Below, in pieces: positions 51,988-61,191 of a stretch of DNA of 64,000 nt (positions are counted from its first letter, which is position 1; every line of letters begins with the position of its first letter). This stretch comes from Fusicatenibacter saccharivorans (GTDB lineage: Bacteria > Bacillota > Clostridia > Lachnospirales > Lachnospiraceae), in the NCBI RefSeq assembly GCF_015557635.1, contig NZ_JADNOP010000012.1:62001-126000 (forward strand). Direction: 5' to 3'. The translations under genes and the position numbers were made by a program. The notes under the pieces were generated by a model. That model ran no database searches and was not told the origin of the DNA. It saw only the letters and a program-made list of their open reading frames with translations.

Positions 51988-52172
51988 GTAAAATCGGAAC
52001 GGAATTCATCTCGCACTTCGTTCCGGAAGCCACAACTTTTTTAATTTACAGAAAATTTCAACGAAGTTTCCTGTAAACTATGAGAAACACGCTCTGCGAG
52101 TTTCTCAAGTTATCGCGGCAGTCGCCAAGGTCTCGTGCAAGCACGGACTTTGGCTCGTTGCTCGCGTAAATC

Positions 52173-52214
52173 AAAAAAAGCGGCACCGGAACCTTTTTCC
52201 TGGTTCCGGGCCAC
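52173..52214 (-). terminator. Terminator of the opp operon
   Basis: The minus strand pairs GTGGC-C-CGGAACC with GGTTCCGG-T-GCCGC around an AGGAAAAA loop, then seven T. Confidence 0.88.
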
Positions 52215-52231
52215 TTTTTCTTTCCTGTCCA

Positions 52232-53536
52232 CTATAGGGCAACTAAAATCAATGCAAGGATAAAGATCAGGAGGATCACAGCCAGTACGGCAAATCCGTA
52301 CAGCGCGCCCTGCTTGCATGCTTTGTAGTTGTGATAGTACTGTTTCTTTTTGTAAACACAAGCTGCAATAATACCGATGATCGGAAGGAAGAACGACAGC
52401 ACTTTGTACCAGATGCTTCCGGTATCGTGAAGCGGAGTTTTCAGGAACTCATCTTCTGCCTTGGAGAAATGAACCTCGTGGTCCTCCTCTTTTACTTCCT
52501 CATCCGGCTTGCGGATGGTGATCGGCTGCAGCGGCTCTCCCTTTTCACGGAGTGCCTTGTACTCTTCGATCTCTTTCTTGTTTCCGTATACAAAGTGATT
52601 GTGTCCGATATCCACGAACTCCGGTTTGTCCACGGAATAATCGTGAATGGACGGATCGTAGGTGTACAGCACTTTGTTCTTCTCAAGCTGCGGATCCGGA
52701 ATCGGGATCGCAGAGATCAGGGAATGGGTGTATGGATGCAGCGGGAAGTTGAACAATTCCTCTGCGTCCGCAACCTCTACGATATTTCCTTTGTAGATAA
52801 CACCGATACGGTCGGAAATGAACCGTACGATGGAAAGGTCATGGGCGATAAACAGATAAGTAACCTGTTTTTCTCTCTGGAATTTCTTCAGCAGATTGAG
52901 GACCTGGGCACGGATCGATACGTCCAGTGCGGAGATCGGCTCATCGGCTACAACCAGCTCCGGCTCCATAACCATGGCACGGGCCAGACCGATACGCTGG
53001 CGCTGTCCGCCGGAGAACTCATGTGGGTAACGGGTCAGGTGCTCCGGCAGAAGACCAACTTCGTTGATCATGTTCTCTACCTTTTTCACACGGTCTGCCT
53101 CGTTCTCGTACAGATGGAAGTTGTAAAGACCCTCGGATACGATGTAATCGACCGTCGCACGCTCATTTAACGATGCGGCAGGATCCTGGAATACCATCTG
53201 AATGTTTCGGATAACCTCCCGGTCCAGGGAATGCGGAATCTTGCCGGAAATTTTAACACCCTTGTACAGGATCTCTCCTGCGGAACACGGGTTGACACGA
53301 ATGACCGCACGGCCGATCGTGGTCTTTCCGGAACCGGACTCGCCTACGAGGGAGAAGGTTTCTCCCTTGTAGATGTCAAAAGAAGCATTTTTTACCGCTT
53401 TGACTGCGTCATCGCCCTTGCCGAAAGTGATATCTACATTTTTTACCTGCAGTAAGATTTCTCTTCCATTTTCGTCAATCGGACCATGCTCCGGCAGATG
53501 CGAAACAGTGGTCTTGCTTTCCTGCTTTGTAGACAC
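52232..53536 (-). CDS. oppF: Oligopeptide ABC transporter ATPase OppF with membrane tail
   Basis: 434 residues from GTG 53536 (AGGAG nine bases before; TTG 53542 is closer). Walker [21 protein letters not shown], signature [18 protein letters not shown], Walker [15 protein letters not shown], and the OppF-type C-terminal extension ([18 protein letters not shown]). Beyond residue ~370, where most OppF proteins end, a further ~65 residues form two hydrophobic segments ([37 protein letters not shown]). Last gene of the operon. Confidence 0.93.
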   Translation of the reverse strand: MSTKQESKTTVSHLPEHGPIDENGREILLQVKNVDITFGKGDDAVKAVKNASFDIYKGETFSLVGESGSGKTTIGRAVIRVNPCSAGEILYKGVKISGKIPHSLDREVIRNIQMVFQDPAASLNERATVDYIVSEGLYNFHLYENEADRVKKVENMINEVGLLPEHLTRYPHEFSGGQRQRIGLARAMVMEPELVVADEPISALDVSIRAQVLNLLKKFQREKQVTYLFIAHDLSIVRFISDRIGVIYKGNIVEVADAEELFNFPLHPYTHSLISAIPIPDPQLEKNKVLYTYDPSIHDYSVDKPEFVDIGHNHFVYGNKKEIEEYKALREKGEPLQPITIRKPDEEVKEEDHEVHFSKAEDEFLKTPLHDTGSIWYKVLSFFLPIIGIIAACVYKKKQYYHNYKACKQGALYGFAVLAVILLIFILALILVAL

Positions 53537-53720
53537 TTTCAAACTCTCCTATTAGTTGATTCCTGTAACACCAGATTGCTTCGCAATCTTAAAAACTTTC
53601 GCAATCCGCTCATTTTTCTCCGAAAAATGGCTACTTGCTCATGTTTTTGCAGGTCTCAAACTCAAAAACCCTCGTGCAAGCTTTGCTTGCGTCGGCTTTT
53701 CGACCTTGATCCCCTTGGTT

Positions 53721-55469
53721 TTACAAGTTGTATGCTTTTAATAATTTTTCGTGAATATTCTGAATTGCCTCCGGCTTCTCCGTCTTTGGTGCTCTCGGAT
53801 CCAGCAGCCAGGTTTTGGCGTAATGGGTATCCGTTACTTTGAACATCGGCGGCTCTTCCAGTGTGTCGATTTTCAGACAGTACTGGTTACGCGGCGCGAA
53901 CGGGTCTCCGATAATTTTGTTGTACAAAGACGGCGGGGTACCGGTAATCGAGAACAGCTTTGTATTCCGCTCCGCAAGCTGCGGCAGGGAAGAAAGCAGT
54001 GCCCAGGTGTACGGATGGCGCGGGTCGTAGAACAGCTCTTCTACATTCGCAAACTCGATGATCTGTCCTGCGTACAGAACGGCAACACGGTCAGCGATAT
54101 TCGCTACGACACCAAGGTCGTGGGTAATAAACACGATAGTGTAGTTGTACTCTTTCTGAAGATCCTTGATCAGCTTCAGGATCTGTGCCTGAATCGTAAC
54201 GTCCAGCGCAGTTGTCGGCTCATCGCAGATGAGGATCTTCGGACGGCAGGAAAGTGCAATCGCGATAACGATACGCTGTCTCATACCGCCGGAATACTGG
54301 AACGGATAATCATCGAAACGCTGCTCTGCGTTCGGAATACCAACCTTTTCCATCAGCTCAAGCGCCTGTGCTCTCGCTTCCACCTCGCTGACATCCTGAT
54401 GTTTCATAATAACAGAAGTGATCTGTTTTCCGATCGTGATGATCGGGTTCAGGGAAGTCATCGGGTCCTGGAATACGGTTGCAATTTTCTTACCACGGAT
54501 CTGGCCCCAGTCATTCGGGTCCTGGATTTTTGCCAGGTTGATGATGCAGGTTCCGTGGAGCTGCTCCGGTGTCTCATCCAGATAGCGTACGCGGAAGGTA
54601 GCCTGGTCAAAAATGCCGTTTCGCTTCTGCTCATCGTTCAGATCCACACCGCGCTCCATTGCAGCTTTGAATGCCTCGTGCAGCTTTTTGATCATGCGGA
54701 CTTTTTTGCGCAGTTTGTAACGTCCAACAGAAAGATAGATCTCTTTGGCAAGAATCTCATTTCTCTTTCTTGTCTCGTCCGTAATTTCTTTTGCTGTCAG
54801 GCCGGCATACTCTTTTTTGTACTCTGCCATCTTTGCATCATACGCCTGATTGTAGGCCGTATCGTTCATGGCAGCCTGTTTGTGTGCCTTGATTTTTTCC
54901 TCTTTTGCTTTCTGCAGAGCCTTGATCTCTCCATCCAGTCTGGAAATCTCGGCAGATGTCTCTTTGATTTTCGCTTTTTCTTTGGAAGTATCGAGTGTCT
55001 GCTTATAGTTGAAAAGTTCGGTTCTCTTTATTACAAGTTCCTTGATTTCAGCATCTGCTTTCTCACGCTCTTCCTCGCTCAGCGTCATTTTTTCTTCTTT
55101 TTCCTGCTCCAGCGCCTTCATTTTCAGGAATACTTCTGAACCATATTCCAGTTTGGAATACTCATTCAGTTTTTCCCAGGTGGATGCGATGGTCTTTTTC
55201 GCATAAGAGTTCAGCGGCACAACGGTATCGCTCAGCTCGGCATCGTTGAAAATGATATCTCCCTGGTCAATGAAGCCGTTGCTGTCCAGCATGCCCGCAA
55301 ACGCTTTTGTGAATACGGATTTACCGGCACCGGACTCTCCTACGATAGCAATGGACTCATTCTCGTAAATATCCAGCGTTACGCCCCGGATTGCCGTCAG
55401 GATACGGCCGCGGACACGGAATTTTACCTGTAAGTCCTTAATCGATAATAATACTTTTTTATCTTCCAT
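53721..55469 (-). CDS. oppD: Oligopeptide ABC transporter ATPase OppD with coiled-coil insertion
   Basis: 582 residues from ATG 55469. Walker A AIVGESGAGKSVFTKAFAGM, signature YSGGMRQRIVIAIALS and Walker B ILICDEPTTALDVTIQAQ are intact. The C-terminal OppD extension with the cysteine of FAPRNQYCLKIDT is present. Between Walker A and the Q-loop (VFQDPMTSLNP) an extra ~210 residues is inserted, highly charged and helical (LEQEKEEKMTLSEEEREKAD, then ISRLDGEIKALQKAKEEKIK). Usual OppD is about 330-360 residues. The gap to oppF (~185 bp) holds no gene. Confidence 0.92.
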   Translation of the reverse strand: MEDKKVLLSIKDLQVKFRVRGRILTAIRGVTLDIYENESIAIVGESGAGKSVFTKAFAGMLDSNGFIDQGDIIFNDAELSDTVVPLNSYAKKTIASTWEKLNEYSKLEYGSEVFLKMKALEQEKEEKMTLSEEEREKADAEIKELVIKRTELFNYKQTLDTSKEKAKIKETSAEISRLDGEIKALQKAKEEKIKAHKQAAMNDTAYNQAYDAKMAEYKKEYAGLTAKEITDETRKRNEILAKEIYLSVGRYKLRKKVRMIKKLHEAFKAAMERGVDLNDEQKRNGIFDQATFRVRYLDETPEQLHGTCIINLAKIQDPNDWGQIRGKKIATVFQDPMTSLNPIITIGKQITSVIMKHQDVSEVEARAQALELMEKVGIPNAEQRFDDYPFQYSGGMRQRIVIAIALSCRPKILICDEPTTALDVTIQAQILKLIKDLQKEYNYTIVFITHDLGVVANIADRVAVLYAGQIIEFANVEELFYDPRHPYTWALLSSLPQLAERNTKLFSITGTPPSLYNKIIGDPFAPRNQYCLKIDTLEEPPMFKVTDTHYAKTWLLDPRAPKTEKPEAIQNIHEKLLKAYNL

Positions 55470-55482
55470 GCGGCTTTCCTTC

Positions 55483-56451
55483 CTACATATGTGTTCTCGG
55501 GTCGGACGCATCTCCAAGGTTCTGTCCAACTACATATAATACTACGGTGATGATTGAAGCGACAACAACCGGACTCCAGAACTCGAATCCCCATCCCGGT
55601 GTCAGCATGGCACCCTCAGCCTCATAGATCAGTCTTCCCAGAGACATGTCAGAAAGTCCCATACCAATGTAAGCCAGGAACACCTCGTAAGAGATGTAGG
55701 ACGGAATCTCAGTTGCCGCCAGAGTAACAATGACAGATGTCATAAACGGGAGAATATTCTTCATCGCAATTCGGAAAATAGAGGTTCCGAGACATTTTGA
55801 TGCCAGATTATACTCTCTGTCACGGATGATAACGACCTGTGTACGGATAAAATACGCTATAGCGAGCCATCCGGTAACGGTCAGTGCAAATACCATAGTC
55901 CAGAAGCTCGGAGAAAAGATAAGCACCAGGACGGAGATCAGAAGTACATACGGAATATTTCCGATGATGTTGTAAACCTCCATCATGAAGACATCAACCT
56001 TCTTCGAAAATCCCCAGACAGATCCGACAATCACACCAATCGAAAGGTTGATGAGCGCACAGATAAATGCCAGGGAAACTGAAATTCTGGAACCAAACCA
56101 GACAGCATCAAAGGTTGACTGTCCGGAAGCACCGGATCCTAAAATCCAGTGAATATTGAATCCAAGCTGCTGCAAGGCTTTGCCTGGAGACAGATGTTTT
56201 GTCGCGCCGTTCATCAGATTGGCGAAACGGTCGTACTCCACAAAGAGCGGATACACATACGTCATCAGCAGAATCACACCCAGGAGGCAAAGTACGGCAA
56301 TGTTGATTTTTTTCTTAAAAAATACGCGGAACACGGAATGCCAGTAGGAATATCTCGGAGCCGTAATTTTCTCAGACTCCAAACTGCTGTTATCTACAGG
56401 AGAAAACAGTTCTTCCTCAGACAGACCGAATTTATCTAAATCATAATTCAT
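55483..56451 (-). CDS. oppC: Oligopeptide ABC transporter permease OppC
   Basis: 322 residues. Cytoplasmic N-terminus, membrane segment KKINIAVLCLLGVILLMTYV, and the permease core with the EAA loop at MEVYNIIGNIPYVLLISVLV and CLGTSIFRIAMKNILPFM. Pairs with OppB to form the channel. Complete, with an AGGTAGGG site; its 3' end precedes oppD by thirteen bases. Confidence 0.94.
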   Translation of the reverse strand: MNYDLDKFGLSEEELFSPVDNSSLESEKITAPRYSYWHSVFRVFFKKKINIAVLCLLGVILLMTYVYPLFVEYDRFANLMNGATKHLSPGKALQQLGFNIHWILGSGASGQSTFDAVWFGSRISVSLAFICALINLSIGVIVGSVWGFSKKVDVFMMEVYNIIGNIPYVLLISVLVLIFSPSFWTMVFALTVTGWLAIAYFIRTQVVIIRDREYNLASKCLGTSIFRIAMKNILPFMTSVIVTLAATEIPSYISYEVFLAYIGMGLSDMSLGRLIYEAEGAMLTPGWGFEFWSPVVVASIITVVLYVVGQNLGDASDPRTHM

Positions 56452-56457
56452 AAGTCC

Positions 56458-58029
56458 CTACCTGTCTTTCGTTGAGAATGAGATTCGCGGATCTACCATG
56501 GACATTAAAACATCGCCCAGGATGATGGAAATAACGGAGAGCACTGCGTAGAACAGTGTAACACCTACGATAACACCATTATCATATTTGCTGATTGCTT
56601 CCGTCAGCAGATTACCGGCACCAGGTACTACGTACACACGCTCGGTGATGATGGCTCCGGTCAGTGCGAACAGTACGCTCGCCGGAACACCCTGCACGAT
56701 CGGAATCGCTGCATTCTTCAAAATGTGTTTCGTAAAGATTTCTCCCTCTGTCAGACCACCGGATCTTGCGAATTTTACGTAATCGGAGTTCATCTGGTCG
56801 ATCATGTATCGACGCAGCCATTTCATCAGGTTTGCCACCTGCGGCAGTGCCAGGGAAACGATCGGCAGAATATACATCAGCTTGCTCTTCGAATCCATGT
56901 CAAAGGTGGTTGGCAGACCCATTTTTCCTCCGATTGCCTTAAACAGGAAAATATAGGCCAGTGAAGGTACTGCTATAATGAATACAATATAGATGGTTCC
57001 AAGCTGGTCAACCAGTTTGTCTTTCTTTCTCGCCATCAAAATGCCAAGCGGCACCGCGATGAGATAGGAAAGAATTACGGCAATGATACCGATCACAAAG
57101 GAATAGCCGATTTTTGATTTACCACTCTTAATTGTATCCACGTTGGTATAGTCATCTGTGAACCGATCGGAATGAACAGCGCTTGCATCCTGAGATTCGC
57201 TCATATACGTTGCGCTGTGCAGATCGTCTGCACTGTATTCCACCAGACCGCTTGGATAGGTAATCTCCGATTTTACGTAGGATCCCTGCGCGCGGGTCAT
57301 GGTCAGTGCTACATCCACACCCTCATTTACGGAATAGGACTTTCCTAAATTTATGGTGATTATATTCTGATGGAAATATGGGAATTTTGAGTCAAAGTAC
57401 ATCAGGTACTTGTGTGTTGTGCCATTTCCCATGATGGCCGGTGAAAATTTCTTTCCCCCATATACCGGATCGTGTAAGGTAAATGTAATCCCCCTCTTAC
57501 CTTCTACCTTTGCAGCATCGTGAATGCTGTCGATGTCAATCAAACCGGAAAAATATTTTCCGAGACGCGTTGCAAGCGGAATATCCTTGTACGCAAACAG
57601 CTGCTGCTGTCCGCCGTTAGCATATTTTTTCTTACCCATCATGATCGCATCGTATCTTCTTACGGTGTAACCTTTTGCTTTATAATAAGCTGTAAATTTC
57701 TTTACATATTCAGATACCAGTTCTGAATCCTGGTCTTTCGTTCTTCCGAATGCTACTGCTTTGGATCTCGTATCCTCGTCAATTTCGCCTTTTGCTTTGA
57801 GAGCGTTCAAATAATCTGCATAGGTTACATAATCAAGATATCCGTATGTCTCCCACTTCTGATATTTGTACACCTTTTTCTGGTTATTGCTCTGATGGGA
57901 ATAGGTGGCGTCCTGTGCGAAAATCAGATTTCGGTCCATCAGAGAATAAATCATAGTCATAACGCATCCAACAACGATTACTACGGAAACAAGGCCATGC
58001 AACAAACGCTTAAAAAGATATTTTGTCAT
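56458..58029 (-). CDS. oppB: Oligopeptide ABC transporter permease OppB with large external insertion
   Basis: 523 residues against a usual ~310. The first membrane segment (LLHGLVSVVIVVGCVMTMIY) is followed by about 280 residues, charged and probably outside the cell (YADYLNALKAKGEIDEDTRS; YGGKKFSPAIMGNGTTHKYL), before the permease core resumes at YSFVIGIIAVILSYLIAVPL. The core ends with the EAA loop region and GDVLMSMVDPRISF. The insertion probably contacts the binding protein or peptide. Confidence 0.93.
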   Translation of the reverse strand: MTKYLFKRLLHGLVSVVIVVGCVMTMIYSLMDRNLIFAQDATYSHQSNNQKKVYKYQKWETYGYLDYVTYADYLNALKAKGEIDEDTRSKAVAFGRTKDQDSELVSEYVKKFTAYYKAKGYTVRRYDAIMMGKKKYANGGQQQLFAYKDIPLATRLGKYFSGLIDIDSIHDAAKVEGKRGITFTLHDPVYGGKKFSPAIMGNGTTHKYLMYFDSKFPYFHQNIITINLGKSYSVNEGVDVALTMTRAQGSYVKSEITYPSGLVEYSADDLHSATYMSESQDASAVHSDRFTDDYTNVDTIKSGKSKIGYSFVIGIIAVILSYLIAVPLGILMARKKDKLVDQLGTIYIVFIIAVPSLAYIFLFKAIGGKMGLPTTFDMDSKSKLMYILPIVSLALPQVANLMKWLRRYMIDQMNSDYVKFARSGGLTEGEIFTKHILKNAAIPIVQGVPASVLFALTGAIITERVYVVPGAGNLLTEAISKYDNGVIVGVTLFYAVLSVISIILGDVLMSMVDPRISFSTKDR

Positions 58030-58148
58030 ATTCTCTCATTCCTTAACACAATATGACAGGGGAATGGCTTTTTTTGTTCCCATCCCCCTGCCGGTTTATT
58101 CATTGGCTTTCAACTGTTCTGATCTTTCCAATTTTATCTTTTCCAAAA

Positions 58149-60362
58149 TTAGAAGATACCGAAACATTTGGTCATGTATCCTTCGTAGTCCGGAAGCATG
58201 GTATCCAGGTAAGAGCACGGATCACCAAAGTCCGGACTCCATCCGGAGACATCGTATACGTCGTAGTTTGCTTCATAACCATAGTTTGCATAGTATCCTG
58301 CATAGTACCATCCATCCAGGTCTACGGCATCAACCAGATTGATCACAACTTTTCCGCCAAGGGCAGCCTCTACTGATTTCTTGTAGGAGTTTGCTTTGTT
58401 GGTGTAAACTTCTACTGCAGACGGATATGGATATTCCATCTGGATCGGGTTGCTCTCATCGATGGTGATGCCCTCTTCTGCGAGCTCCTCGATTGCGGTA
58501 TTCAGTTCTTCTACTGCGTTTTCCGGATTGTACCATCCATCAAAGCCATCGCTGGTCTTGTTTTCGGCATCCCATACTTTGATCTTCACGCCGTCGGCGT
58601 CGATCTGTTTCTGTACGATTTCACCATAGTAGGTGCCTGCCGGGAAGGTTGTGTCGGTTCCGTTGATCTGAATGGTAGTGTCTTTTGACAGGCTTACGAA
58701 ATATCCCGGGGTAAAGGTATTTCTAAGGGAAGTATACTTCAGATCCTCGCCAACCTGCTGTGCATTGTAAGCGCCACGATCTGCTGCAAAGCTGATCGCT
58801 CTTCTGAAGTGAACGTTCTGCAGTGCTTTGTTCGTTCTCTGGATTTCTTCGTCAGACTTTGTACTCTTTGCTGTTGTTCCGTCGTTGGCATTTGCAGTCG
58901 CAGTACGGTTGATATTGTAGAATGCCATGAAGGAAGTAGCATCGGTATCTGAAACTACTGCGTACTGGTCGTACAGACCTTCGGATTTTGCTGTCTCCAT
59001 AGTGGAGGTGTTCAGGTTTACATAGTCAACGGTACCTGCTTTTGCATCTGTGTACATTTTGGTAACATCAGACTGGTCATTGAACAGCCAGGTCAGGGTT
59101 TTAATGTTTACGTTGTCTTTGTTCCAGTAAGAATCGCTCAGTTTAAAGACGATGGTATTTTTCGCTGTAGCGTTGGTTACCAGGTACGGTCCGCAGTATG
59201 CGATCGAGTTGGAATCTTTTCCGTACTGATAATCTGCTGCGGAGGAATCGTACTCAGCACCAAATTTACCGCCCTGGGACTGATAGTAGCTTCTGCTCAT
59301 CGGCATGAAGATGGTGTAGCCAAGCATGGTCATGAAGTAGCTACATGGCTCTTCCAGTGTGTACTCTACGGTATAGTCATCAACAGCTTTTACACCAACC
59401 TCGTCGAAATCGGTAACTTCACCGCTGATGTACTGGGATACGTTTTTGATCACGCCCTGTACCAGGTATTCCAGACCGCCCTGTGCATCACACATGTGCT
59501 GCATTCCAGCCACGAAGTCATCTGCTTTTACAGTATCCACTTCACGTCCCTGGGAATCGGTCCATTTTACATCTTTACGAAGGTGGAAGGTATAGGTCAG
59601 TCCGTCATCGGATACTTCATAGGATTCTGCCAGTGCCGGCTGCAGAGTTCCCTCTACATCGTACTCCATCAGTCCGTCATAGGTATTGATGATCGCATCG
59701 GTATCTGCCGCACGGGAAGTTGCAAGTCCGTCCCATGTTACCGGATCACTCGCATACGGCATGGAGAAGCTGTCTTTTAAGGTGTAACCTTTTCCTGCCA
59801 GATATTCTTTTACCCAGCTCTCATAGGTTCCTGTTCCTTTGAGCTCATCCCATTTTGCTCTCATCTCGTTGTAATCTTCTGCTTTGATAAAGTCAGTTGT
59901 TACAACATACTGATGATAACGGTCGTTATCGCTTCCCCAAAGGGTATAGTCCTTGGTGCGCGGAGCCATTCTGTACATCGCGTACGTACCACCTCTTGAG
60001 GTGAGCGGGTACATCATGGCGGACTCCATCAGTTTTCCCTCGGCAACTGCCATCAGGGCATATCTCTCATCCACCGTTTCTGCTTCCTTTGCAGTAGCAA
60101 GTGCATCGTTGAAATCGCCCAGTGCCTCGTTATAGAGCTCTGTGCTGGTCTCGTCGTATCCTTCCGGCATTTCGGACTCCTCTGCCTCGGCTTCGCTCTC
60201 ACTGCTTGCAGATGCGCTTGCATCGCTTTCGGAAGACGCGCTGCTGCTTACGCTTACACTCTCATCTGCCGGATCAGAACTTCCGCTGCCGGAATTTCCA
60301 CAGGCAACCAGGCTTGCAGTCATACTCATAACAAGTAATGCGCTTACAATTTTTCTTTTCAT
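58149..60362 (-). CDS. oppA: Oligopeptide-binding lipoprotein OppA
   Basis: 737 residues, longer than the usual 530-600. Lipobox LVACGNSG at residue ~20, then a Ser/Asp/Glu linker (SSSASSESDASASASSESEA). SBP_bac_5 features: WDGLATSRAADTDAIINTYD, LAESYEVSDDGLTYTFHLRK and RRAISFAADRGAYNAQQVG. Captures extracellular peptides for the OppBCDF complex. First gene of the operon with its own promoter; the 119-bp gap to oppB may reduce downstream expression. The extra ~130 residues are in the N-terminal part. Confidence 0.95.
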   Translation of the reverse strand: MKRKIVSALLVMSMTASLVACGNSGSGSSDPADESVSVSSSASSESDASASASSESEAEAEESEMPEGYDETSTELYNEALGDFNDALATAKEAETVDERYALMAVAEGKLMESAMMYPLTSRGGTYAMYRMAPRTKDYTLWGSDNDRYHQYVVTTDFIKAEDYNEMRAKWDELKGTGTYESWVKEYLAGKGYTLKDSFSMPYASDPVTWDGLATSRAADTDAIINTYDGLMEYDVEGTLQPALAESYEVSDDGLTYTFHLRKDVKWTDSQGREVDTVKADDFVAGMQHMCDAQGGLEYLVQGVIKNVSQYISGEVTDFDEVGVKAVDDYTVEYTLEEPCSYFMTMLGYTIFMPMSRSYYQSQGGKFGAEYDSSAADYQYGKDSNSIAYCGPYLVTNATAKNTIVFKLSDSYWNKDNVNIKTLTWLFNDQSDVTKMYTDAKAGTVDYVNLNTSTMETAKSEGLYDQYAVVSDTDATSFMAFYNINRTATANANDGTTAKSTKSDEEIQRTNKALQNVHFRRAISFAADRGAYNAQQVGEDLKYTSLRNTFTPGYFVSLSKDTTIQINGTDTTFPAGTYYGEIVQKQIDADGVKIKVWDAENKTSDGFDGWYNPENAVEELNTAIEELAEEGITIDESNPIQMEYPYPSAVEVYTNKANSYKKSVEAALGGKVVINLVDAVDLDGWYYAGYYANYGYEANYDVYDVSGWSPDFGDPCSYLDTMLPDYEGYMTKCFGIF

Positions 60363-60570
60363 AATTTCTTCCTAACTCCTTTCATGGATTCGCGTTGTTT
60401 TGCATCATCCGGACATTTACCGGAACGGCTTCGCCATTCCACCGTTTTTCATTTTGGCACTTTACCACATTAAAACGAATAGTACAAAAAGGAGATGCGT
60501 CCAACAAGATTTGTTTTCTTCATCCCTCATGCCCGTACATTTGTCCGTTTGTCCAAAAACAACTGGGTTC

Positions 60571-60600
60571 ATTATAACCAGAACTCGCTCCATTTGTCAA
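60571..60600 (-). promoter_or_regulatory. Promoter of the opp operon
   Basis: Minus strand TTGACA (60600-60595), 18 bases, TATAAT (60576-60571). Confidence 0.8.
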
Positions 60601-60997
60601 TATCCGATGCAGGGGAAAAGTGTATAAACTGCATTTAAAGTAATCAAAATCCTCTATTTTTCTCTTTTTGGGTATTGTTCTGATGCCGTTTTTCTATTTT
60701 CCTGTATTCTTCGGTTTTATAATGAAAAAAAGATTACACAAATAATTGTTTCTTTCCATTTGCGTTCTGCAGCACTGTCTTTTTGTATTTGTTTCAGATT
60801 TTGCTCCGGGAAAGAATCCTGCTGGACGAAAAAACAGACTTCTGAAAATCACATTTCTTCTTATCTAAAAGCGTCATACTGTTTTTTACTTTCGTTTTTT
60901 ACTTTCGTTTCCTTCTTTTACAAAGCAAAGCCTTCCATGAAGACCGCTCACACCGAAATCACTTTCTTACTTTTTGTCTTCGACAGTCTCCGGACTA

Positions 60998-61026
60998 TTG
61001 ACATCAAAAAAAAATCCTGCTAATAT
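60998..61026 (+). promoter_or_regulatory. Promoter of cysS
   Basis: TTGACA, 17 bases, TAATAT: near-consensus. Confidence 0.85.
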
Positions 61027-61077
61027 TAATTTTAATAAGGAACCAGTGCAGTACACGGAAAACAGGCACCGCACGCG

Positions 61078-61118
61078 GCGTCTCTGATATCCTTGTCGGA
61101 TACAGCAGACGCTTTTTT
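61078..61118 (+). terminator. Terminator in the cysS leader
   Basis: GCGTCT pairs with AGACGC and inner GATATCC with the GGATAC-type arm, followed by six T, ~70 bases before cysS. Between promoter and gene, so a candidate attenuator. Confidence 0.7.
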
Positions 61119-61191
61119 GCTTTTTTGCTTTCTTGTGTATCATCACTTCTGCATCCGTATCCGCACGAAAAGAAAAAAGGAGACTTCTTTT

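Larger units (their letters stand above)
51913..52231. other. Intergenic region, no gene
   Basis: The stretch contains the leftward promoter at 51959-51987, a folded-looking stretch (TTTACAG...CTGTAAA and GAGAAAC...GTTTCTC around 52045-52110) and the oppF terminator at 52173-52214. No coding frame is convincing. Confidence 0.6.
60363..61191. other. Divergent intergenic region between oppA and cysS
   Basis: About 830 bp without a gene. It holds the oppA promoter and a ~200-base oppA leader, then ~400 bp of AT-rich sequence with no convincing frame, then the cysS promoter and attenuator leader. Nothing like a T-box core (AGGGTGG-ACCGCG) was found. Confidence 0.6.

Noticed and set aside
53751-55139. 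462-codon antisense frame in oppD
   Set aside because: It lies fully inside oppD, which has all ATPase motifs; no ribosome site or recognised domain.
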